Below, in pieces: positions 43,993 through 53,522 of a stretch of 64,000 nucleotides of DNA. The stretch's first letter is position 1. Each line of letters opens with the position of its first letter. Below the pieces are notes generated by a model that was given only the letters and a program-made list of their open reading frames with translations, was not told the origin of the DNA and made no database searches. A program made the translations under genes and the position numbers. The DNA is from Clostridiales bacterium (lineage in GTDB: Bacteria > Bacillota > Clostridia > Christensenellales > Aristaeellaceae): the NCBI GenBank assembly GCA_015056255.1, contig SVGP01000016.1, forward strand, positions 1 through 64,000, given 5' to 3'.

Positions 43993-45400
43993 GCTTGCCC
44001 GCCAGTTCTGCGATCGCACGTGCCATGATGCGCGCCGAAAGCATCATTTTTTCAATGTCCAGCGATTCGTCCGCCATGTGGCACGGATCGGGGTCGCCGG
44101 GGAAGTTGAGGCCGAAGGCCACGGTGTTGGGCATGCAGCGGGAATAGGTGCCGCCGCCGATGGCAAAAGCGTAGCCGGGCTTTCCGGTCGCGTCGGAATA
44201 AGCCTTGATGAGGCCCTTGACCAGCTTGTGATCCTTGGATACATGATGCGGGCCATGGGAGCCGCGCTTGATTACGTACATGCCGTAGGGCGCAACCGCC
44301 TCGACCGCCTGACCGCACATAGTGGTTTCATTGGCGCACAGCGGATAGCGGATATCGAGCATGGCGGCAAAGGTTTTGCCGTCGTAGCGGAGAATGCCGA
44401 GGTTGCAGGTGAGCTTTCCGCTTTCCTCATCCTCTATCGCGATTCCAAGGCTCTGACCGTGGCCTTCGATACCGATGACATTGGCAACGCCCTCAATCGC
44501 TTCCTTGCAGCCGCCGCCCGCGCCCAGTTCCCTAAGCGCGATTAAGAGCATGCCGGCAGCATTTTTGCCCAATTCAGGCATGGAAGCATGCGCCTGCTGA
44601 CCATAAGCAGTCAGGCGGCACGCGCCGTCTTCTTCATATACATACTTAAGATCAAAGTCTTTTTCCGCCTTGATCTTTTCAATCTTTGCTTCAAAATCGT
44701 TTCTGTCCTTAACGCCCAGAAGCGCCCAGGCTTCGCCGGGAACGACATTTTGTCTTTCGCCCGCATACAGGCCGTAAACGGGCATCTCCGCGCCTTCTTC
44801 GCCTGCGGAGACCTTGCCGAGGGTAAGGGACAGGCCGCCCTTTTCGATATTGATGACGGGGAATTCCGCGTCGGGGCTGAAGCCGTAATTCGGAAGGCTT
44901 TCAGCGTGCGCTGCGTAGTAACGCATGTCGCTCATGCCGGTTTCCTCATCGCAGCCCAGTATCAGGCGAACCGCGTCCTTCATTTCGACGCCTGCTTCCT
45001 TGACCGCCTGCATGGCGAAAAGCGCCAGAATCGCCGCGCCCTTATCATCCACAACGCCGCGTCCGAAAATGCGTCCGTCCGCGATTTCGCCGCCCCATGG
45101 ATCGTGGGTCCAGCCGTCGCCGGCGGGCACAACATCCAGATGGCACAAAATACCCATGGTCTCTTCGCCCTTGCCCATCTGCGCGTGCATGGCGTATCCG
45201 TCAAAATCCTTGACGTCAAAGCCCATCTCGCCTGCATCCTTGAGCGCAAGGTCCAGCATCTTTCTGACCTCAACGCCAAAGGGCGCGTTGTCGGCGCTTC
45301 TCGGCGCTTGAACGGACGGGATTTTCAGCCAGCGGGTCATCATTTCGATGATGGCATCTTTCTTGGAATCGACAATCTTGTCAAGAAGTTCGTAATTCAT
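43985..45400 (-). CDS. pepV: M20 family dipeptidase (PepV type)
   Basis: 471-residue cytosolic metallodipeptidase. Metal-binding motifs: GILCHLDVVPAGDGWTHDPW, FGRGVVDDKGA, GCDEETGMSD, and the C-terminal HGPHHVSKDHKLVKGLI with GGGTYSRCMPN. It removes N-terminal residues from dipeptides. The start at 45400 follows GGGGGAG. It has its own consensus promoter overlapping the 3' end of uvrC, and may drive the downstream cmk-plsC-ispH-rpsA genes. Confidence 0.9.
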   Translation of the reverse strand: MNYELLDKIVDSKKDAIIEMMTRWLKIPSVQAPRSADNAPFGVEVRKMLDLALKDAGEMGFDVKDFDGYAMHAQMGKGEETMGILCHLDVVPAGDGWTHDPWGGEIADGRIFGRGVVDDKGAAILALFAMQAVKEAGVEMKDAVRLILGCDEETGMSDMRYYAAHAESLPNYGFSPDAEFPVINIEKGGLSLTLGKVSAGEEGAEMPVYGLYAGERQNVVPGEAWALLGVKDRNDFEAKIEKIKAEKDFDLKYVYEEDGACRLTAYGQQAHASMPELGKNAAGMLLIALRELGAGGGCKEAIEGVANVIGIEGHGQSLGIAIEDEESGKLTCNLGILRYDGKTFAAMLDIRYPLCANETTMCGQAVEAVAPYGMYVIKRGSHGPHHVSKDHKLVKGLIKAYSDATGKPGYAFAIGGGTYSRCMPNTVAFGLNFPGDPDPCHMADESLDIEKMMLSARIMARAIAELAGKHE

Positions 45401-45437
45401 ATCTTTCTCCCCCGAAATATCCATACTGTTTAGAGTC

Positions 45438-45467
45438 ATTATAAAGCGGAAAATCCGCTTTTGTCAA
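45438..45467 (-). promoter_or_regulatory. pepV promoter with a palindromic spacer
   Basis: Minus-strand TTGACA (45462-45467), 18 bases, TATAAT (45438-45443). The spacer is filled by the perfect inverted repeat AAAGCGGA (45443-45450) and TCCGCTTT (45454-45461). It may be an operator, or a weak stem-loop ending uvrC. Confidence 0.8.
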
Positions 45468-47324
45468 TCAGCCTTCTGTATTTTCTTCCTCCGCATGCAG
45501 ATGCTTGTAAACCGCCTCGGCGTTGTCCCTGTTCACGCCCGGAACCATCGCAATTTCATCCGCCGTTGCGTTTCTTAAGGCCTCCACGGTTTTAAAGTGC
45601 GTGAGAATCGCGCGCCGACGCTTGGGGCCGATGCCCGGGATTTCTTCAAGGCGGGACGCAACCGAACGGGACGCGCGCAGCTTTCTGTGATGAGTGATGG
45701 CGAATCTGTGCGCCTCGTCACGAAGACGCTGAATCAGGTGCAAAGCCTCGCTGTGCCGATCGAGAAGAATTGATTCCTCCTGATCCGGCAAAACAATTTC
45801 GTCGATGCGCTCGGCAAGACCGAACATCGGAATATCAAAGCCCAGCGCGTGCATGGCATCCTGGGCAAAGGAAAGCTGCCCGCGTCCGCCGTCGATTAAG
45901 ATCAGGTCCGGAAGGTCCGAAAAGCCGCCCTTTCCCCCCTGTTCCTTTTCAAGAAGGTAGCGCTTAAATCTTCTTGTAATCACTTCGTGCATCGAGGCAA
46001 AGTCGTTTGGACCTTCAACAGTCTTTATGCGATAGTGGCGGTATTCCTTTTTGTCGATCACACCGTTTATCATGACCACTTCGCTCGCCACCGACAATAC
46101 GCCCTGCGTGTTTGAAATGTCGTACCCTTCTATGCGCCTGGGCGGCTTTTCGAGCATGAGCGTTTCGGCAAGCTCTTTAAGCGCGCCTTCCGTGCGCTCC
46201 TTGCTTCGAAGCTTTCTTTTTTCAATCTTGAGCGCCTCGTCAAGGAGGTTTTTCTTCGCCATTTTGATAAGCTGCGCCTTGTCCCCGCGAACGGGCAGAT
46301 GCACCTTCACCTTGCGCCTGCCATTGACTTCGGTCAGAAGCTCATTGAGCGTGTCAATTTCCGGCGGCGAATCGCTCACGACGACCTCCGGCGCAGGGGG
46401 ATTTTCCGTCGAATAATACTGGGTCATGAAGCTTGTGATAATTTCGCCGGCATCCTCGTCAGCAGCGCGTTCCAGCGTATAGTTTTCGCTGGACACAAGC
46501 CGGCCCGCTCGAATCAGCATCACGTTTACAAGCGCGTCCGCGCCCACGGGAATGGTCGCGATCACGTCTCTGTCCTCGCCGCCAACGTCGATGGCCTTCT
46601 GCTTTTGCATCATTTCCGTTACGGCCTTGATGCGGTCGCGGTAGGTGGCGGCCTTTTCATAGTTCATCTGTCTGGCCGCGTCTTCCATCCGCGCTTTGAG
46701 TTCATTAATCACATCGTCATAATGCCCGCTTAAAAAGCGGATCACGTTTTTGACATGCTTTCCATATTCCTCCTCCGTCACAAGCCCCGCGCACGGCGCA
46801 AGGCAGCCGCCCACCTGATAGTGAAGACACGGCCTTTGATGCATACCGGGCTTTAACGCCTTTACGCAGTGGCGGATGGGAAACAAAAGGCGCGTGATGT
46901 CCATAACCTCTCTGACCATGGACGCGCCGATGTAGGGGCCGAAATATTTTGCGCCGTCTTTGAGCTGCTCTCGCTTGAGCTCGACCGCAGGGAATGGCGC
47001 GCGCGTGTCGATTCGGATGTAGGGATAATGCTTGTCGTCCTTTAAAAGGATATTGTACCACGGCATGTGCTTTTTAATTAAATTGCACTCAAGAATCAGC
47101 GCTTCCAGCTCGCCGTCCACCAGCACAATATCAAAATCGTCCACCTTCTCAACCATCGCGCGAACCTTCGCCGTGTGGTTGGCGGAAGCGTGGAAATACT
47201 GCCGCACGCGGTTTTTGAGGTTTTTGGCCTTGCCCACATAGATGATTTCGCCCTTGGACTTCATGAGATAACATCCGGGCGATTCGGGCAGGGTCTGAAT
47301 TTTCAGTTCCAGATTGCTCGTCAT
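45468..47324 (-). CDS. uvrC: Excinuclease ABC subunit C
   Basis: 618-residue nucleotide excision repair nuclease that makes the 3' and 5' cuts around DNA damage with UvrAB. Domains in order: GIY-YIG nuclease (residues about 15-95, GCYLMKSKGEIIYVGKAKNL), UVR motif for UvrB contact (about 205-240), RNase H-like 5' nuclease core (about 385-540, including GYDISNTQG and LILIDGGRGQL), and a helix-hairpin-helix pair at the C-terminus (IPGIGPKRRRAIL, MVPGVNRDNAE). Its ATG overlaps the stop of the preceding gene by 4 bases. Full length and intact. Confidence 0.97.
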   Translation of the reverse strand: MTSNLELKIQTLPESPGCYLMKSKGEIIYVGKAKNLKNRVRQYFHASANHTAKVRAMVEKVDDFDIVLVDGELEALILECNLIKKHMPWYNILLKDDKHYPYIRIDTRAPFPAVELKREQLKDGAKYFGPYIGASMVREVMDITRLLFPIRHCVKALKPGMHQRPCLHYQVGGCLAPCAGLVTEEEYGKHVKNVIRFLSGHYDDVINELKARMEDAARQMNYEKAATYRDRIKAVTEMMQKQKAIDVGGEDRDVIATIPVGADALVNVMLIRAGRLVSSENYTLERAADEDAGEIITSFMTQYYSTENPPAPEVVVSDSPPEIDTLNELLTEVNGRRKVKVHLPVRGDKAQLIKMAKKNLLDEALKIEKRKLRSKERTEGALKELAETLMLEKPPRRIEGYDISNTQGVLSVASEVVMINGVIDKKEYRHYRIKTVEGPNDFASMHEVITRRFKRYLLEKEQGGKGGFSDLPDLILIDGGRGQLSFAQDAMHALGFDIPMFGLAERIDEIVLPDQEESILLDRHSEALHLIQRLRDEAHRFAITHHRKLRASRSVASRLEEIPGIGPKRRRAILTHFKTVEALRNATADEIAMVPGVNRDNAEAVYKHLHAEEENTEG

Positions 47325-48715
47325 AGTTTCAGTTCCTTTTTAAGCGCGTCCATATCCTCGCCTGATATTTCATGTCTCGAATATCGGGCCGCGTCGTAGG
47401 CCTTATAAAACGCTTCCTTTCCGTTTTCGGGAACGCCTGAAGCCAAAATTGCCTCCTTCGCCGTCTTTGCGCGAAGGTTTTTGATTTTTCCCATGCGTTT
47501 TTTATAGGTGATGGATAAAAGCCGCCTTGCCTTTTCGCGCCCCGTCAGATCGCGCCATGCTTTTTCACGCGTAAAAAATCCCTTTACGCCCGAAAGCAGG
47601 TTGTTTTTGATCTGATCGCGCATTTCGTCCGCGCTCATAAGCTCTTCGCGCTCATCATAAAAGCCCTCAGAAACGCTTCCGGCCAGCTTTTCAAGCCACT
47701 TGGTCACCTTATCGACCAGCTTTTTGATTGCATCAAACACAACCCACACAAATCCAAGCGCAATCAGAATCAAAAAGCCATAAACGAAAATCTTGCTGAA
47801 AAGACCGATCTCCGCCGTCGTCTGCTCCATCTCCGGCGCAGCTGTAACGATCGGCTCCATCATGGTGGACATGGGCATCGGCGGCATCGAATCGGACACA
47901 ACCGGATTCAGGCCAAACAGCTTTGACAAAAGCATGCCCAATTGCCTTGCCAGCCATGAAAACAATCGCCTTACGGGCTCTATCAGCGAAACTACGGTGA
48001 CCACGGAAGCAAAGGTCAGAACAATTCTCCGGTTTCTGATCACAATCAATTTGGGAATGCGCATGCTTTCCCCTGAATGCGCGCTCATAGAGAGCGAAAT
48101 CGACTGCTTATTGAGCGCCACGCCGCCGATGAACAGATATAAAACCGCGCAAACGGACGTAAGCAGCTGAAGCGAAGAAACATCCTTTGATGTGAAATGC
48201 AGATAGACGCTCAAAAAAAGATAACCAACCGCGCCGATGAACACACCCGGGATATCCTCCCAGATGTTGACAGACGCGGGCAGATCCTTTGCGGCGATCA
48301 TCTGAAGAACAAGCATGATCGCCATCAAGAAAAGCTTTCTGATGAGGCTTCCGCCAATAAACCATTCCTTCGGAAGAAACAAAACCGCAATTGCAGACAC
48401 AAGAAAAAACGCAATATCCGCAAAAAGGCGCAAGGGAAACCGGCGTCCCTCCGACATCGTTTGCCGGATCAGCTCCTTATCGGGGTTCGGGTCGTTGTTC
48501 TGCGCATTCTCATAACGCACAACCTCATATTCCCTGTAGTTTCCGATATACGCGGGCAAAAGCGCAATCAGCGACATGAGGAAAATTTCGCCCGCGAAAA
48601 TAAACGCGCCCAGATACAGACTGTTTAAAATCCAGCCAAAAAGCACGATCACCGGCGGAAACAGCGCAAGCACATATAAAAGCGCGCGGATCAGTCGCCC
48701 GGTCAGTCTTTTCAT
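47321..48715 (-). CDS. Membrane protein with DUF4129-like C-terminus, third gene of a MoxR-DUF58 set
   Basis: 464-residue protein. At least six hydrophobic segments occupy residues 1-330. The cytoplasmic C-terminal 110 residues (EKAWRDLTGREKARRLLS, then EAFYKAYDAARYSRHEISGEDM) resemble DUF4129. In many bacteria MoxR and DUF58 genes are followed by a transglutaminase-like protein whose tail is DUF4129; here the transglutaminase core is missing. It overlaps the DUF58 gene by 4 bases and uvrC by 4 bases. Assignment rests mostly on context. Confidence 0.7.
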   Translation of the reverse strand: MKRLTGRLIRALLYVLALFPPVIVLFGWILNSLYLGAFIFAGEIFLMSLIALLPAYIGNYREYEVVRYENAQNNDPNPDKELIRQTMSEGRRFPLRLFADIAFFLVSAIAVLFLPKEWFIGGSLIRKLFLMAIMLVLQMIAAKDLPASVNIWEDIPGVFIGAVGYLFLSVYLHFTSKDVSSLQLLTSVCAVLYLFIGGVALNKQSISLSMSAHSGESMRIPKLIVIRNRRIVLTFASVVTVVSLIEPVRRLFSWLARQLGMLLSKLFGLNPVVSDSMPPMPMSTMMEPIVTAAPEMEQTTAEIGLFSKIFVYGFLILIALGFVWVVFDAIKKLVDKVTKWLEKLAGSVSEGFYDEREELMSADEMRDQIKNNLLSGVKGFFTREKAWRDLTGREKARRLLSITYKKRMGKIKNLRAKTAKEAILASGVPENGKEAFYKAYDAARYSRHEISGEDMDALKKELKL

Positions 48716-49803
48716 AATCTCGCCCCCTTTTTTAATAAAAGAAGGTCGACGGTGTTTCCCTGAGCGCGAAGGCGCATCATTTTTTCGCGGATTTCATCCG
48801 TTTCATAAAAGCTCAGAATCAGTATGTCCTCGCCCGTCAAATGCATAAGGCTGTCCAGATACGTCTGAAAGCTCAGCTCCCTGTGCAGCATCATTTCAGC
48901 CATCGTCGTCAAAATCCGATCCGTCTGCTCGCGGCCTGCGCGGGAGGGCACAAAGATGCATTCGCCCGTTCCCGCTTTTCCGTTTACACACGCGTTTGAG
49001 GAAAAGCCGGCCTGCATGCCGTTTGAAAGCGCACGAACACACATGGTGGCGGCAATTCGGATGGCCTGCTCCATGTTTTCTTTTTCGCTTTCGCCCACGT
49101 CCGCCCACTGATTGTCCGAGGTCTGAACGTTTAAGATGACCATAGCGCGGGGATCGGAGGTGAAGTCATGCACCTTCACATTGAGTTCGCCTGTTCTTGC
49201 GCTGGCCCGCCAGTGGATGTCCTTTAAGGAATCGCCCTGCCGGTAATCGCGGATGCCGTTTACCAGAAACGGATCGGGCATGATCCACCGTTTGACCGAA
49301 AGATCGCCAAGCCATTTGTGCGCGGGATCGGGCAGCTCGTCATCGGATAAAATCCTCGGATACACGGTGATTGCGCAGGTAAGATCCAGATGCTTTTCCC
49401 TTTTGGCCATGGAAAACAGATCGCCGCAGGTGACCACGACGCTGCCAGCATTGTACACGCCCCGCTTTTTCAAAAGCACTTCGTGGTGGCGCGTGATTTT
49501 CAGCATCGGCGATAAATAAAATATGCTTTTGTGATAAAGACCGCCGCTCACCTCGTGCGCGTCCAGCTGCTCTTTTTCAAAGTGCAATTGCTTTGGAATT
49601 CTCGATTCTGCGCGCAGCCACGGAACCGGCAGCATCTTTTTGTTTTCGATGCTTTCAAGAAGCTCCGCTTTGTCCCCTTCGAAAGCAATGGCTTTGTCAA
49701 AGGCGCGCGTATAGGTGAGCTTTTTGAAATTGAAATGGCTGAACACCGCCGCCTGCAATACGGCAAAAATGATGGTCAGCGCAACCAGCCACAAAACGCT
49801 CAT
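48712..49803 (-). CDS. DUF58 domain protein
   Basis: 363-residue protein with an N-terminal membrane segment (about residues 3-20). It has a DUF58 core: LVNGIRDYRQGDSLKDIHWRASARTGELNVKVHDF is the family signature, followed by a vWA-like region (MVILNVQTSDNQW) and a long C-terminal part. DUF58 proteins work with MoxR-type AAA ATPases in envelope or metal-protein maturation. It lies 3 bases after the MoxR gene and overlaps the next by 4 bases. Confidence 0.9.
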   Translation of the reverse strand: MSVLWLVALTIIFAVLQAAVFSHFNFKKLTYTRAFDKAIAFEGDKAELLESIENKKMLPVPWLRAESRIPKQLHFEKEQLDAHEVSGGLYHKSIFYLSPMLKITRHHEVLLKKRGVYNAGSVVVTCGDLFSMAKREKHLDLTCAITVYPRILSDDELPDPAHKWLGDLSVKRWIMPDPFLVNGIRDYRQGDSLKDIHWRASARTGELNVKVHDFTSDPRAMVILNVQTSDNQWADVGESEKENMEQAIRIAATMCVRALSNGMQAGFSSNACVNGKAGTGECIFVPSRAGREQTDRILTTMAEMMLHRELSFQTYLDSLMHLTGEDILILSFYETDEIREKMMRLRAQGNTVDLLLLKKGARL

Positions 49804-49806
49804 TGC

Positions 49807-50766
49807 TTACTTCTCCTGACGAATGCTTTCGGTGGGCGTTTCCAGTTCATCCAGCACGCTCTTGATCGCTTCTTCCTCCTGACCCGTCTGACCATATGCG
49901 TTTCTGACCGCCAGTCTGTGCGCTAAAACAGGAACCGCCAGCATTTTCACATCGTCCGGCGTGACGTAATCGCGGCCGTCAATCATGGCGTAGGCCTGAC
50001 AGGCGCGCATGAGCGAAATCATACCGCGCGGGCTCACGCCCAAAGCGACGCCGGGCGCGGAATGCGTGCGCTCGCAAACGGAGGCGATGTAATCAAGAAC
50101 GGGCGAAGAAACCTCGCATGTTTTGACAAAAGCCTGCGCCTCTATAAGCTCATCCGCCGTGCATACGCTTTTAAGCGTTTTGAGCGGATCGTTTTGAATA
50201 AATCTGTTCAGAATCGAAACCGAATCCGCATGGGATAATTTGCCAAGGCGAAGCTTTATCAAAAATCTGTCCAGCTGCGCCTCCGGCAGCGGGAACGTGC
50301 CCTGCGTTTCGATGGGGTTCTGGGTAGCGATGACTAAAAAGGGCATTGAAAGCGCGCGCGTCACGCCGTCGGTCGTCACCTGTTTTTCTTCCATGCATTC
50401 CAAAAGCGCGGACTGTGTTCTGGGCGTCGCGCGGTTGATTTCATCGGCTAAAAGAATATTGGTAAACACAGGGCCGGGCTTGAACACGAATTCCGCCTTG
50501 CTTGCGTCAAACACGCTTAAGCCCGTCACGTCGCCCGGCAGAAGGTCGGGGGTAAACTGAATGCGGGAAAACGCGCAGTTTACGCTTTTGGAAAGCGATT
50601 TCGCCATCACTGTCTTGCCCGTTCCGGGCACGTCCTCCATGAGCACGTGTCCGCCCGTCAGCATGGCGGTTAAAACGAGCCTGATTTCCTGATCCTTTCC
50701 GATGATGACCTTTTTGACGTTTTCAAGAATTCTGTCAGCGAGTGCCTTAACCTGATTTACATCCAT
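49807..50766 (-). CDS. MoxR family AAA+ ATPase
   Basis: 319-residue AAA+ chaperone. Walker A is DVPGTGKT (45-52), Walker B lies in LLADEINRATPRTQSALLE, and sensor 1 in FLVIATQNPIETQGTFPLPEAQLDRFL, with a C-terminal lid domain. These ATPases remodel partner proteins, typically with vWA/DUF58 partners encoded next door, as here. GGAGGG precedes the ATG, 16 bases after the PBP gene. Confidence 0.95.
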   Translation of the reverse strand: MDVNQVKALADRILENVKKVIIGKDQEIRLVLTAMLTGGHVLMEDVPGTGKTVMAKSLSKSVNCAFSRIQFTPDLLPGDVTGLSVFDASKAEFVFKPGPVFTNILLADEINRATPRTQSALLECMEEKQVTTDGVTRALSMPFLVIATQNPIETQGTFPLPEAQLDRFLIKLRLGKLSHADSVSILNRFIQNDPLKTLKSVCTADELIEAQAFVKTCEVSSPVLDYIASVCERTHSAPGVALGVSPRGMISLMRACQAYAMIDGRDYVTPDDVKMLAVPVLAHRLAVRNAYGQTGQEEEAIKSVLDELETPTESIRQEK

Positions 50767-50782
50767 ATTGCGCCCTCCCGTA

Positions 50783-52198
50783 TCAGTATAGATTCAAATC
50801 CATGGCTTTTTTCAGGATCTTGGCCGCCATCGGCGCGGCTGCGGTTCCGCCGTAGCCGCCCTCCTCCACCACTATGGCAATGGCGTAGGGATGCGCCTTG
50901 TCTCCGTATAGAAAGCCTGTATACCATGCGTTGGTTTCCCTGGTTTTATCGTTGGTCCATTCTGCGGAACCTGTCTTTCCGCACACGTATCCGCCCGTGT
51001 AGCCCGAAATGGCCGCACGCGTGCCCGTGCCGCCGCGAACGGTTTCATACATGCATCTGGCCACTTCCTCGGCAATTTCAGGGGTGGTCGCGATTTTGAA
51101 AACCTCGCTCGTCATCGTGGAAACGGTTACGCCCTGCGCGTTTTTCATTTCCTTAATAAGTTTGGGCTCCATCATAACGCCTTTATTGGCGATTGCACCG
51201 GAAATCATCGCCATGTGAAGGGGCGTAACCTCGGTCGTGCCCTGTCCGATACCCGCCTGAATCGCGTCCTCCGCGTTCATGCGGTTTTTCAGGATGTTGG
51301 AAGCGTTCATGCGGATGTCTTCAAAATTGAATTCAAAATTGAAGCCAAAATTTTCCGCCGTAGTTTTCAGCCTCGCGCTTCCAAGCCTGTGGGCAAGAGA
51401 GCCGAAGGTGACGTTGCAGGAATCCGCAAACGCCTGCGTGAGCGACATATCGCCGTGCACCGCGCCGCTTGCGCAGCGGAGGGCAAAATCGGAATAATTC
51501 CAGATGCCGTTGCAGGTAAATTCCTCTTTCTGAACGTCGCCTAAGTTTTCAAGCGCGCTTACAAGCGTGATAATTTTAAATGTCGAGCCCGGCGCATAGC
51601 GCTTCTGAAGCACGCGGTTGTAATACGCCGTGTCCTGAACCGCAAGCGACATATCCGCAGGGTCATAGTTCGGAAGCGACAGCATCGCAAGGATCGCGCC
51701 CGTTTCATAGTTGATCACGCAGACCGCGCCCGATTTCCACGCGGGAAACACGGACAAAATGTACTCCGTGAGTTCTGAACTGATCGTTAGGTACAAATCG
51801 TTTCCAATGGGCGACTGGCCCGTGAGCTTTTGGATCATGTAGCCGGTCTTTGTTTCCGACATATCCAGAAGCTTTGTGGCGTGCAGGTTTTCAACGCCCG
51901 TAAAGCTCATGTTTTTCTGATCGCCGATGGTATGCGAAAGCGCGCGGCGCAGATTATCATCTGAAATATAGTGCCTTTCCCCCGGCGCGCTGCTTTCGGA
52001 AAGCACCACGCCCGCCGAATCCAGCACTTTGCCCTGAACGGTGATTTTCTTTGCGTCCTGAACGCGGGTGTTGTTGGCAAGATTGATCCATTTTGCGCGG
52101 TTGGCCTTAATAATGAACATATAGCTTACGGAGACCGCCAAGATGGCGACCACCAACAATATCGAAACCAGCCGGATTGCGGAACGCATCTGATTCAT
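50783..52198 (-). CDS. Class B penicillin-binding protein (peptidoglycan transpeptidase)
   Basis: 471-residue PBP with one N-terminal membrane anchor (about 10-30). A short N-terminal pedestal with the GKVLDSAGVVLSES motif is followed by the transpeptidase domain: S205-TFK, SCN at 260-262, KTGS at 408-411. At 471 residues it is a small class B PBP, close to actinobacterial PbpA rather than full PBP2. It starts directly at the RodA stop, so the pair probably forms the glycosyltransferase-transpeptidase complex. GGAGGG precedes the ATG. Confidence 0.94.
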   Translation of the reverse strand: MNQMRSAIRLVSILLVVAILAVSVSYMFIIKANRAKWINLANNTRVQDAKKITVQGKVLDSAGVVLSESSAPGERHYISDDNLRRALSHTIGDQKNMSFTGVENLHATKLLDMSETKTGYMIQKLTGQSPIGNDLYLTISSELTEYILSVFPAWKSGAVCVINYETGAILAMLSLPNYDPADMSLAVQDTAYYNRVLQKRYAPGSTFKIITLVSALENLGDVQKEEFTCNGIWNYSDFALRCASGAVHGDMSLTQAFADSCNVTFGSLAHRLGSARLKTTAENFGFNFEFNFEDIRMNASNILKNRMNAEDAIQAGIGQGTTEVTPLHMAMISGAIANKGVMMEPKLIKEMKNAQGVTVSTMTSEVFKIATTPEIAEEVARCMYETVRGGTGTRAAISGYTGGYVCGKTGSAEWTNDKTRETNAWYTGFLYGDKAHPYAIAIVVEEGGYGGTAAAPMAAKILKKAMDLNLY

Positions 52199-53506
52199 CT
52201 ATTCATCCCTCCATCGGCCGTCTGAAAGACGCATCAAATCGTCATATTCGTCCTCGGCGTTCACGCTCGAAACGCCCAGAATCAGCCCCGCCATCGTCAT
52301 GCTGGCAAGAATCGAGCTGCCGCCCGATGAAACAAAAGGCAGCGTAACGCCGGTCAGGGGCAGAATGTGAAGATTGCCCGCGACAATCAGAAGCATCTGA
52401 ATTGTGAGCGCAAACACGCTCCCGAACGACAAAAGCGCGTGATAACGGCTTCTGGCGTTCATGGCGATCTGCGTGGAACGGATCAGAATCAAAAGATACA
52501 CGCCCAGAACCAGAATCGAAAACGGCGTTCCGAATTCCTCCGCAAGCGCAGCAAAAATATAGTCCGACGACACAACCGCCACGCGGTCGGCAGAGCCAAG
52601 CCCCAACCCCGCGCCAAAATAACCGCCCGAAGCGATTGAAATCAAGCCCTGCACAATCTGCCTCGCGTTTTCATATTCGCCGTTCCAAGGATTTTTCCAG
52701 ATGGCAATTCGGGAGGCCAGATATTCAAACGCAGGAACTTTATCAAGAATGCTTAAAAATATAGCTACACCACCCGCAGCCAGCGCAAGCACGAAAACCG
52801 TGACCTTCCAGTTTCCGGTACCAATAAAAAACATGCACACGGTGATAAAGAAAAAGATAAAGAGGCTGCCAAGATCGGGCTGTCTAAAAAGAATGCCGCA
52901 GGCCAGCACGCTGAAAAGAATATAAACAATCCATTTTCGCCAACCGCTTTTGTCCGAAAAGCCCTTTGCCAGCATGACAATCAGAACCGGCTTCATGATT
53001 TCAGAGGGCTGAAACTGTATGCTCCCGATGCGCACCCAGTTGTTTGCAGCCGAGCTTGAGGTGAACACGAAGGGAAGACACATCACGCCCAGACACACCG
53101 GCATCATAAAAAACAGAAATTTCTCGTTCAAGCTGTTTCGGCTTCCGACAAACGCGCCAATCAGCATAAACAAAAAGCCGACGCCCACAAAAACCGCCTG
53201 ATCCGACGCGTCCGTTTCCTTTTTCAAAACCGCGCGCAGAAGGATCACGCCCAGCGAGCACAAAAACGCAACCAATATATAAATACACCTGTCCGCATAA
53301 AACAAACGCGACAGGATCTTAAGCCCCAAAAACGTGCCCACAGGCAGGCACACGCTCATCAAAAGTGAAAACGGCTCCACGCTTCCGTCACGGAAAGTCA
53401 GAAGCAGCATGCACGCAAACTGAAACAGCATCACCATATAAAGAAGCGGAAGTTCATATGCGCGCGTCATCCTTTTGCGATAAGCTTCCGGCGTGATGCT
53501 GGCCAT
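52199..53506 (-). CDS. SEDS family peptidoglycan glycosyltransferase (RodA/FtsW/SpoVE)
   Basis: 435-residue polytopic membrane enzyme that polymerises lipid II. SEDS features: QFQPSEIMKPVLIVMLAKGFSDK, FRQPDLGSLFIFFFI, the GLGLGSADRVAVVSSDYIFAALAEEFG segment, and the C-terminal PLTGVTLPFVSSGGSSILASM. Whether it serves elongation, division or spore wall synthesis cannot be read from sequence. Adjacency to a class B PBP with no gap supports a RodA-PBP pair. It lies 16 bases after the FHA protein gene. Confidence 0.95.
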   Translation of the reverse strand: MASITPEAYRKRMTRAYELPLLYMVMLFQFACMLLLTFRDGSVEPFSLLMSVCLPVGTFLGLKILSRLFYADRCIYILVAFLCSLGVILLRAVLKKETDASDQAVFVGVGFLFMLIGAFVGSRNSLNEKFLFFMMPVCLGVMCLPFVFTSSSAANNWVRIGSIQFQPSEIMKPVLIVMLAKGFSDKSGWRKWIVYILFSVLACGILFRQPDLGSLFIFFFITVCMFFIGTGNWKVTVFVLALAAGGVAIFLSILDKVPAFEYLASRIAIWKNPWNGEYENARQIVQGLISIASGGYFGAGLGLGSADRVAVVSSDYIFAALAEEFGTPFSILVLGVYLLILIRSTQIAMNARSRYHALLSFGSVFALTIQMLLIVAGNLHILPLTGVTLPFVSSGGSSILASMTMAGLILGVSSVNAEDEYDDLMRLSDGRWRDE

Positions 53507-53522
53507 AAATGCATATCTCCCT

